This document shows, piece after piece, positions 23,157-29,180 of a stretch of DNA of 29,180 nucleotides. Source of the DNA: JACKCP01 sp034007295 (GTDB lineage: Bacteria > Desulfobacterota > Desulfobacteria > Desulfobacterales > JACKCP01); assembly GCA_034007295.1 (NCBI GenBank), contig JAVERC010000042.1:1-29180 (forward strand), written 5' to 3'. How positions within the stretch are numbered: the stretch's first letter is position 1; each line of letters begins with the position of its first letter. The notes beneath the pieces are model-generated. The model saw only the letters and a list, made by a program, of their open reading frames with translations, made no database searches and was not told the origin of the DNA. The translations under genes and the position numbers were made by a program.

Positions 23157-25226
23157 ATGACTGAAAAAGAGCTTAAAATAGAAGGTATCGATAAAATAAA
23201 ACAGCTTGCTAGAGCTGAAGAGGGAATGGGCAGGGATCCAAAGGGCTTTGGGAAATACCTTATATTTATTTTAGGTCTTTCATGGTCTTTGTTTCAGCTT
23301 TCCATTGCAAGCTGGCTTATCCTTGATTCCATATTCATAAGGGCTGTTCACTTGGGCTTTGCAATGGCCCTGGTTTTTCTTTGTTTTCCGATGTTTTCAA
23401 CTCCCTTTTTAAACCTCAAGTTTTTATCCCGAACAGACAAAATTCCAATAATTGATTACATTCTTGCAGCAACCGGAGCTTTTTGTGCAGTTTACATAAT
23501 ACTAGATTATCAAAACATTATCTTAAGATACGGACTTCCAATAAAAAGAGACATAATAATTGGAATAATGCTTGTAATAATTTTGCTTGAAGCTTCAAGA
23601 AGAGTTATAGGCCCGGCTCTTTCTCTTGTTTCAATTATTTTTTGTGTTTATGCTTTTTTTGGACAGTACATGCCTTCTGTTATTGCATTCAAAGGTGTTT
23701 CAATAAACAGATTTATAGGTCAGATGACAATGTCAAGTGAGGGGATTTACGGTATTCCACTTGATGTCTCGGCAAATATTGTTTTTTTGTTTGTACTTTT
23801 AGGAGCAATGCTTGACAAGGCCGGAGCCGGTGAATATTTCATTCAGCTTGCATTAAGCCTTCTTGGAAGATACAAGGGAGGGCCTGCAAAGGCTGCTGTT
23901 CTTGGAAGTGGTCTTACAGGAACTGTTTCTGGATCAAGTATTGCAAATATTGTAACAACCGGAACATTTACAATACCAATGATGAAAAAAGTTGGTTATC
24001 CTGCTACAAAAGCTGCTGCAATAGAAGTTGCTGCAAGCACAGACGGTCAGCTTGCTCCTCCGATCATGGGAGCGGCAGCCTTTATTATTGCAGAATATTG
24101 CAATGTCCCATACCTTGCCGTAATTAAAGCTGCTGCAATTCCAGCTTTTGCTTCCTATGCAGCACTTTTTTACATTACTCATATTGAAGCTTCAAAGCTT
24201 GGGCTTACAGGAATGAAAAAAAGTGAGCTTCCTCAGTTTATAAAAACCTTTTTAAGGGGAATTCACTTCATTATACCTCTTGCTATTCTTGTTTATGAAC
24301 TTGTCTACCTCAGAAGATCCCCTGAAGTTGCAGCCTTTCATGCAATCTGGGTAATGGGTATTATAATGCTGATTCAGCCTGTAATAATTGCACTAAAAAA
24401 CAAAAATAAAATTATGCCTGCCTTTTATTCAGGAATGGTAAACCTTTTAAATTCTCTTTCAGCAGGAGCAAGAAACATGGTTTCTGTAGCACTTGCAACA
24501 GCTGCTGCTGGAATAATTGTAGGTGTTGTAGCTCTTGGACTTGGAGGATTAATAACCCAGATAATTGAAAAAATTTCAATGGGAAATATTTTTTTAATGC
24601 TTGTTATCACAGCACTGGCAAGTTTAATCATTGGAATGGGACTTCCTACAACCGCTACATATATTGTCATGGCCTCGCTTACAGCTCCTGCAATAGTTGC
24701 CATAGCAGATGCTCAAAACTTCATTGTTCCCCTTATGGCGGCCCATCTTTTTTGCTTTTATTTTGGTATTCTTGCAGATGATACTCCTCCTGTAGGACTT
24801 GCAGCCTATGCAGCCTCGGCCATTGCAAAATCCCCACCCATCCCGACAGGTATTCAGGCTTTTACCTATGATATACGAACAGCAATTCTGCCGTTTATGT
24901 TTATTTTCAATACAGATATAATACTCCACAATATAAACAGCTGGACAACCGGAATCCTTATTTTTATAATGACATGCATAGGTAATTTTGCCTTTGCTTC
25001 AGCTACACAAGGCTGGTTTATTACAAAAAACAAATGGTATGAAATCCCTTTACTTCTTGGTGTTACATTTATTCTAATGCGTCCTGAACTTATTTCCTCA
25101 TGGGTTGGAATCTCATACGAAAACAGGCATTTTGCCTATATTTTCGGTTTATTGCTTCTTTTTTTAATTTATGCATTTCAATACCCTAGAAAGAAAAAAT
25201 TTATTTATACTAAAACAGGCTTTTAA
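23157..25226 (+). CDS. TRAP transporter fused permease (DctQ-DctM type)
   Basis: A 689-aa integral membrane protein of the fused TRAP permease family that goes with TAXI binding proteins. The first 150 residues hold the small DctQ-like helices; from about residue 150 the large DctM-type domain follows. It contains FVLLGAMLDKAGAGEYFIQL, GSGLTGTVSGSSIANIVTTG, TDGQLAPPIMGAAAF, LIIGMGLPTTATYIVMA and GILADDTPPVGLAAYAASA, all usual for this family. It uses an ion gradient, normally sodium, for high-affinity uptake of an organic anion. GAGG lies four bases before the ATG. Its partner lies upstream past the terminator; a universal stress protein gene follows within 43 bases, a recurring association for TRAP systems. 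Confidence 0.94.
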   Translation: MTEKELKIEGIDKIKQLARAEEGMGRDPKGFGKYLIFILGLSWSLFQLSIASWLILDSIFIRAVHLGFAMALVFLCFPMFSTPFLNLKFLSRTDKIPIIDYILAATGAFCAVYIILDYQNIILRYGLPIKRDIIIGIMLVIILLEASRRVIGPALSLVSIIFCVYAFFGQYMPSVIAFKGVSINRFIGQMTMSSEGIYGIPLDVSANIVFLFVLLGAMLDKAGAGEYFIQLALSLLGRYKGGPAKAAVLGSGLTGTVSGSSIANIVTTGTFTIPMMKKVGYPATKAAAIEVAASTDGQLAPPIMGAAAFIIAEYCNVPYLAVIKAAAIPAFASYAALFYITHIEASKLGLTGMKKSELPQFIKTFLRGIHFIIPLAILVYELVYLRRSPEVAAFHAIWVMGIIMLIQPVIIALKNKNKIMPAFYSGMVNLLNSLSAGARNMVSVALATAAAGIIVGVVALGLGGLITQIIEKISMGNIFLMLVITALASLIIGMGLPTTATYIVMASLTAPAIVAIADAQNFIVPLMAAHLFCFYFGILADDTPPVGLAAYAASAIAKSPPIPTGIQAFTYDIRTAILPFMFIFNTDIILHNINSWTTGILIFIMTCIGNFAFASATQGWFITKNKWYEIPLLLGVTFILMRPELISSWVGISYENRHFAYIFGLLLLFLIYAFQYPRKKKFIYTKTGF

Positions 25227-25269
25227 TTCTTGAAAATATTCTACCCAATTTGTTTACGGAGCATTTTCC

Positions 25270-25755
25270 ATGAAAAAAATTATTGCTGCAATTGATTTTA
25301 AGGATACTTCAAAAGAGCTTTGTTATTTTGCCCTTGATTTTGCTTCAAAACTTGATGCAGAGCTTATTTTTGTAACAGTTTTAAATGATTGGGATGTTGC
25401 TGCTGTAGGAAAAATAAGTTCCATGGGATACAAAGTTGACGGAGATCATTATTCAGAAGATATTGAACATGAATCAATTGAAAAAATAAAAAACATCATT
25501 AAAGAATGCAATTTCCCTGATGTTGAAAAAAGACTTGTTTTAAAAGCAGGCAGGCCTGCAAAAGAAGTCTTGACTCTTGCAGTTAAAGAAAATGCAGATG
25601 CAGTAATAGTTGGAGAAAAAACACACAAGGATATTGAACACACTTTTGAAATATCTGTTTCAGGCAGAATATACAAAAAATCTCCGGTAACAGTAATAAG
25701 CTTTAGAACAAAACAATATTCAGAAAAACTAAAGAAAAAACTTAATATTCATTAA
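25270..25755 (+). CDS. Universal stress protein (UspA) domain protein
   Basis: A single 161-aa Usp domain: KKIIAAIDFKDTSKELCYFA at the start, ELIFVTVLNDW, AGRPAKEVLTLAVKENADAV and VIVGEKTHKD, ending SPVTVISF. The ATP-binding G-x2-G-x9-G-S/T motif is degenerate: after VGEKT there is no second Gly at the usual place, so it may not bind ATP. Usp proteins next to TRAP transporters (such as TeaD in Halomonas) modulate uptake; that role is likely here from position alone. CGGAG precedes the ATG by nine bases. Confidence 0.9.
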   Translation: MKKIIAAIDFKDTSKELCYFALDFASKLDAELIFVTVLNDWDVAAVGKISSMGYKVDGDHYSEDIEHESIEKIKNIIKECNFPDVEKRLVLKAGRPAKEVLTLAVKENADAVIVGEKTHKDIEHTFEISVSGRIYKKSPVTVISFRTKQYSEKLKKKLNIH

Positions 25756-25769
25756 AACTAAAAGTTCGC

Positions 25770-25816
25770 TTAATTAATGATTGGCAAAAAAGGCAGTTTT
25801 CGTTCAGCTATTAATT
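25770..25816 (+). repeat. Palindromic repeat family, copy D (short form)
   Basis: TTAATTAATGATTGGCAAAA then AAGGCAGTTTTCGTTCAGCT and ATTAATTA: the outer ends of the repeat joined without the central 100 bp. The outer 16 bases form an imperfect inverted repeat. It lies directly upstream of the chemoreceptor gene, and an in-frame ATG inside it artificially extends that reading frame. Confidence 0.75.
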
Positions 25817-25842
25817 ACGGGTCTAGATTACGGAGGCACCAA

Positions 25843-27432
25843 ATGGAATTTGGTCGTAAAAATTTCAAAAAAAGTGTTCAATATTCCATATCAGCAGTAA
25901 TAATTTTTTTTACAACAATTTTTCTTATCTCTTTTGCATCATATCAGGCCTGGAAAAATGAAAAGCAATTGCTCCAAAAATTAGATATAGAGGCTGAAAT
26001 CACCCTTGAAAGGCTAATACTTTCAATTTCAACACCTCTCTATAATTTTGATATAAACCAGATAAAAAAAGTAATTTTGTCTGAAATGAAAAACAAAAAC
26101 ATTAAAACAATAATTATTACAGAGCCTCTTGAAAATGAAAAAATTATTACAGCATTTACTAGAGATAAAAACTGGAAACCTTATGAAATATTTACAGCTG
26201 ATTCCCTTGATCTTAATAAAAGCCATAATTTAAAAACCGGTGAGCTTTATTATGGAGAAGGTTTTTCATCAACATTCCTTGGAAACATAAAACTTAACTT
26301 TACCAAAGATTTTATTATAAAAGATATAGAAAACAAAAAAAAAGAAATGCTTGCAGGGACTTTTGCTCTTGATATCATTATGATTCTAATACTTCAGCTA
26401 AGCCTTAGAAAAATAGTAATTAAACCCTTAAGACAAACAGTTAACTCACTTGCAGATATTGTAGATGGTCAAGGAGACCTTTCTAAAAGAATTGATATAA
26501 AAAGGAATGACGAACTTGGAGAGCTTGCTCACTGGTTCAATAAATTTATTAATGAGCTTGAACAAAAAGCTAAAATTGCAGATGAAATTTCAAATGGGAA
26601 TCTTAAGGTCAAAGTTAAGGTTTTGTCCGAAAATGATACTTTTGGCATAGCCATTGATAAAATGATAAAAAATTTAAGAGACAATACAACAAAAATTCAG
26701 TATGCAGCAGAACAAATAGCAATGACAAGTGAAGAAGTAAGTGCAACAGCACAAAATGTTGCAAAAGGTGCATCAGAACAGGCTGAAACTGCTGAAAGGC
26801 TTTCGTTATTTATGGATGAAAGCAAAAATATTATTCAAAATAATCTTGAATATACAAAAAAAGTGGACGCAACTGTTAAAAAGACTTCTACTGAGGCAGA
26901 GCAAAGTTCAATCACCATGATAGAAGCAGTTGGGTCTCTCAAGGAAATTGTAGGTAAAACAACAATAATCAGTGAAATAGCACGACAGACAAACCTTTTA
27001 TCATTAAATGCAGCAATTGAAGCTGCAAGAGCCGGCAAGCACGGAGCTGGCTTTGCAGTAGTAGCAGATGAAATAAGACAGCTTGCTGAAAAAAGCCAGA
27101 ATGCTGCAGATGAAATCAGCAAGAAAGCTGAAAAAAGCCTTGAACTAGCCGATAAAACAGGAGAGGTTCTTTCAGGTATAATTCCTAAATTCAGTGAGAA
27201 TGCAGAACTTATGAATGAAATTAAACTTGCTTCTGAAGAACAGGTTTACGGAATAGAAAAAACCGATTATGAATTAAAACAGCTGATGACTGTAATTGAC
27301 CAGAATGCCCAGATTTCAGAAGAAATGGCAGCTTCATCCCAGAGCATGGCAGGACTTGCAGAGGAATTAAAAAAGCTTATTGAATTTTATGAAATCAGCA
27401 TTGAAAAATCAAAAAATGAACAAAAAAGTTAA
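25843..27432 (+). CDS. Methyl-accepting chemotaxis protein
   Basis: A transmembrane chemoreceptor. From my start (MEFGRKNFKKS) it has 529 aa: first membrane helix at about 13-34, a periplasmic sensing domain of about 140 residues, a second helix at about 172-190 (ALDIIMILILQLSL), a HAMP domain (KPLRQTVNSL to ELGELAHWFN), a second HAMP-like stretch (ADEISNGNLKVKVK), and the signalling coiled coil. The hairpin tip is ISEIARQTNLLSLNAAIEAA, then GFAVVADEIRQLAEKSQNAA, the binding site for CheA and CheW. The frame is open from an ATG at 25777, but that lies in a repeat without a ribosome-binding site; the ATG at 25843 has CGGAGG seven bases before it. The ligand is unknown. No CheR/CheB-docking pentapeptide is seen at the C-terminus. 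Confidence 0.93.
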   Translation: MEFGRKNFKKSVQYSISAVIIFFTTIFLISFASYQAWKNEKQLLQKLDIEAEITLERLILSISTPLYNFDINQIKKVILSEMKNKNIKTIIITEPLENEKIITAFTRDKNWKPYEIFTADSLDLNKSHNLKTGELYYGEGFSSTFLGNIKLNFTKDFIIKDIENKKKEMLAGTFALDIIMILILQLSLRKIVIKPLRQTVNSLADIVDGQGDLSKRIDIKRNDELGELAHWFNKFINELEQKAKIADEISNGNLKVKVKVLSENDTFGIAIDKMIKNLRDNTTKIQYAAEQIAMTSEEVSATAQNVAKGASEQAETAERLSLFMDESKNIIQNNLEYTKKVDATVKKTSTEAEQSSITMIEAVGSLKEIVGKTTIISEIARQTNLLSLNAAIEAARAGKHGAGFAVVADEIRQLAEKSQNAADEISKKAEKSLELADKTGEVLSGIIPKFSENAELMNEIKLASEEQVYGIEKTDYELKQLMTVIDQNAQISEEMAASSQSMAGLAEELKKLIEFYEISIEKSKNEQKS

Positions 27433-27437
27433 AAAAT

Positions 27438-27911
27438 ATGATTAAAATTTCCATACCCGGATTTAAAAACATTGAAATAAAAAATATATTATTAGACTAT
27501 AACGGCACTATTGCAACTGACGGGATTCCTATAAACGGAATAATTGAAAAATTTGAAATAATTTCCAAGTCCGCAAAAATCCATGTCATTACCGCTGATA
27601 CGCATGGGACTGTCCAAAAAAAACTCAAAAATTATAATTGTGAAATAGTAGTAATTTCAGGTAAAAATCAAGATGTTCTAAAGCTTGAATACCTTGAAAA
27701 AATAGGGAAAAATCACTCAGCTGCAATTGGAAATGGCCTCAATGACAGACTCATGATTCAAAATGCCGCTCTTGGAATAGCTGTACTCGGAATAGAAGGT
27801 GCACACTCAAAGACAATTTTAAATTCAGATCTAATTGTGAGCTCAGCAAACGATGCACTTGACCTTTTTATCAAAACAAATAGACTGATAGCCGGACTTA
27901 GAAACGAATAA
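27438..27911 (+). CDS. Soluble HAD-superfamily phosphatase (P-type-ATPase-like)
   Basis: A 157-aa HAD domain. Motif I is LLDYNGTIATDG with nucleophile D20; motif II VITADT (T52); motif III lies near K88; motif IV is IGNGLNDRLM with N102 and D103. The DxNGT motif, the lack of a cap, and the AALGIAVLG segment match the soluble P-type ATPase-like group (COG4087), phosphatases whose substrates are mostly unknown. The start is five bases after the chemoreceptor stop without a good ribosome-binding site, so translation is probably coupled. A nitroreductase gene follows 14 bases later. Confidence 0.87.
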   Translation: MIKISIPGFKNIEIKNILLDYNGTIATDGIPINGIIEKFEIISKSAKIHVITADTHGTVQKKLKNYNCEIVVISGKNQDVLKLEYLEKIGKNHSAAIGNGLNDRLMIQNAALGIAVLGIEGAHSKTILNSDLIVSSANDALDLFIKTNRLIAGLRNE

Positions 27912-27925
27912 TTATAGGAGAAAAA

Positions 27926-28747
27926 ATGCCGGTTTCAGTTGATCATCAAAAATGTGTGTTAGATTTCAAATGTATAGATGAATGTCCAGTTAAAATTTTT
28001 GGATTTTCAAAAGAAGAAAAAAAAATTGTAATTGCTCAAGATCCTCAAAACATATGCATAAAATGTGGCCATTGCGTAGCAGTATGCCCTGAAGGAGCAA
28101 TCACATTAAAAGGTTTTAAAGACTCTGACTTCATTGAAAAAAATAAAAATGAAAGATTAAGCCTTGAAAACATTGAATATATTTTAAGATCTAGAAGATC
28201 CATAAGAACCTATAAAAACGAAATTGTTCCAAAGGGAAAAATAGAACAATTGCTAAACCTTGGATTTGCAGCTCCAACAGGTCATAACTCAAGATGTGTT
28301 GATTTTAAGGTTGTATATGAAAAAGAAAAAATTGACTTGTACAGAAAAATGGTGATTGACTGGATGAAATATATGGAAAAAGAACAGCCTGACACAGCGG
28401 CCCTTCTTGATTTCAAGCATATAATTGAAGGATATGAAAAAGGCTTTGACGGAATATTTAGAGGAGCACCTCACCTAATTATTGCACATGCATCAAAATA
28501 TGCACCAACAGCAGCCATAGACTGTGCAACAGCAATTTCATACCTTGAACTTGGAGCACAGGGGCTTGGCCTTGGAACATGCTGGGCAGGATATTTCAAT
28601 ATAGCAGCATCTTTTTGGCCGCCTCTAAAATCTGATCTTAATTTCCCTAAAAATCACAAAAATTATGGAACAATAATGGCAGGTTTCCCAAAACATGATT
28701 ATAAAAAAATAATCATAAGAAAACCAGGGAATATAACCTGGCTCTAA
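27926..28747 (+). CDS. Nitroreductase-family flavoprotein with N-terminal ferredoxin domain
   Basis: The 273-aa protein has a two-cluster ferredoxin domain (1-60) fused to an FMN nitroreductase domain (about 80-273: LRSRRSIRTYKNEIVPKGKI, AAPTGHNSR, ATAISYLELGAQGLGLGTCW). The second cluster motif is the usual C44-x2-C47-x2-C50-x3-C54-P. The first is C10-x2-D13-x2-C16-x3-C20-P: Asp replaces the second Cys, as in the Pyrococcus furiosus and Desulfovibrio africanus III ferredoxins, where the cluster can be 3Fe or Asp-ligated 4Fe. Electrons would pass from ferredoxin-type donors through the clusters to FMN and an unknown substrate. AGGAG lies six bases before the ATG. Likely co-transcribed with the HAD gene. 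Such fusions are common in anaerobes. Confidence 0.92.
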   Translation: MPVSVDHQKCVLDFKCIDECPVKIFGFSKEEKKIVIAQDPQNICIKCGHCVAVCPEGAITLKGFKDSDFIEKNKNERLSLENIEYILRSRRSIRTYKNEIVPKGKIEQLLNLGFAAPTGHNSRCVDFKVVYEKEKIDLYRKMVIDWMKYMEKEQPDTAALLDFKHIIEGYEKGFDGIFRGAPHLIIAHASKYAPTAAIDCATAISYLELGAQGLGLGTCWAGYFNIAASFWPPLKSDLNFPKNHKNYGTIMAGFPKHDYKKIIIRKPGNITWL

Positions 28748-28766
28748 GGATATTAAACATCAAACA

Positions 28767-28794
28767 GCATCAGGTATAAATCTTAGCCTGATGC
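28767..28794 (+). terminator. Terminator hairpin after the nitroreductase gene
   Basis: GCATCAGG and CCTGATGC form a perfect 8-bp stem with a 12-nt loop, 20 bases after the stop codon. Only a short T run follows. Confidence 0.6.
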
Positions 28795-28866
28795 AATTTC
28801 CTCATTGCTCGCTAAACTGAAGAATTGCTTATTTTTGGTTGAATTAAAAATAAAAAATCAATATAA

Positions 28867-29013
28867 TTAGTGATTGGCCGAAAACGAGAATTTTTTGTTC
28901 AGTTCAAGGAAGATGAAAAATTTAACCGCAGGAATACATTTAGTATTTTGAGGATTAAATTTTGATTCTGACGCAGAAATGGACAAAAAAGGCCGTTTTC
29001 GTTCACCAACTAA
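28867..29013 (-). repeat. Palindromic repeat family, copy E (full length)
   Basis: Same orientation and structure as copy C: TTAGTGATTGGCCGAAAACG at the left, GGCCGTTTTCGTTCACCAAC at the right, 147 bp in all. It differs from copy C by scattered substitutions and a small insertion near 28910, so the two are related but not fresh duplicates. Confidence 0.85.
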
Positions 29014-29014
29014 C

Positions 29015-29060
29015 TTAGCTGCTGAAGAAAAACAGCCGTTTTCGTTCAGCAGCTACTTAG
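29015..29060. repeat. Palindromic repeat family, copy F (short form)
   Basis: TTAGCTGCTGAAGAAAAACA then GCCGTTTTCGTTCAGCAGCT and ACTTAG: two outer ends joined head to head, forming a near-perfect palindrome. It abuts copy E and resembles copy D in design. Confidence 0.75.
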
Positions 29061-29180
29061 TGCCTGACCGAATTCAAAAAAAGCATAAGAAATCAATATA
29101 TTAAGCCATTTTCTTATAAAGAAGCAATGTAAATTATAACATAATTTTTCGATCAACCCTGCTCCTAAAGCAATATCATA

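Larger units (their letters stand above)
28748..29180. other. Terminal intergenic region
   Basis: After the terminator hairpin it holds repeat copies E and F. The last 120 bases show no ORF or site I can name. Confidence 0.6.

Overview
The window is low in G+C and reads as a Gram-negative, flagellated, chemotactic bacterium. The best fit is a low-GC member of the Desulfobacterales (Desulfobacterota). This is inferred from several traits together: a CFI-type C-terminus behind what looks like a choice-of-anchor U domain, a secreted protein carrying IIASGGGG where a lipobox would be, a TAXI-type TRAP transporter with a fused permease, a ferredoxin-nitroreductase fusion, and a very large FlgE. 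No single gene proves it.

Left part (1 to about 5970): an integrated element. Every recognisable gene is on the minus strand. Reading inward from the right attachment site, the order is tyrosine integrase, hicA-hicB toxin-antitoxin, a complete T7-like single-subunit RNA polymerase, a possible 36-aa peptide, and a Bro-N antirepressor-like ORF without a proper start codon. The right border is a tRNA-Gln(CTG) sequence whose outer acceptor stem no longer pairs, so it looks like the displaced copy at an attachment site. The order resembles the early region of temperate T7-like podoviruses, but no capsid, tail or replication gene is visible and the left border lies outside the window. A repeated motif upstream of the polymerase gene resembles the SP6/T7 promoter core and suggests the polymerase may drive its own gene.

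Centre-left (6359 to 12209): a flagellar hook operon fliK-flgD-flgE on the minus strand. It is led by a near-perfect sigma-54 promoter that also fixes the fliK start. FlgD carries a duplicated C-terminal half. FlgE is 933 aa and holds an internally repeated insertion.

Centre (12532 to 17524): divergent from fliK and behind a possible sigma-28 promoter lie a small membrane protein and two exported proteins built from nine copies of one Ig/PKD-like repeat, the second ending in SCFINSFF. A convergent outer-membrane beta-barrel gene follows.

Right part (18279 to 28747): a hybrid sensor kinase, a GT2 glycosyltransferase plus CbiX-type chelatase pair, a TAXI TRAP transporter with a universal stress protein, then a chemoreceptor, a HAD hydrolase and a ferredoxin-nitroreductase. 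From 16787 to 29060 the gaps hold at least six copies of a palindromic, MITE-like repeat (full length about 146 bp). One copy supplies the last codons and stop of the chelatase gene.
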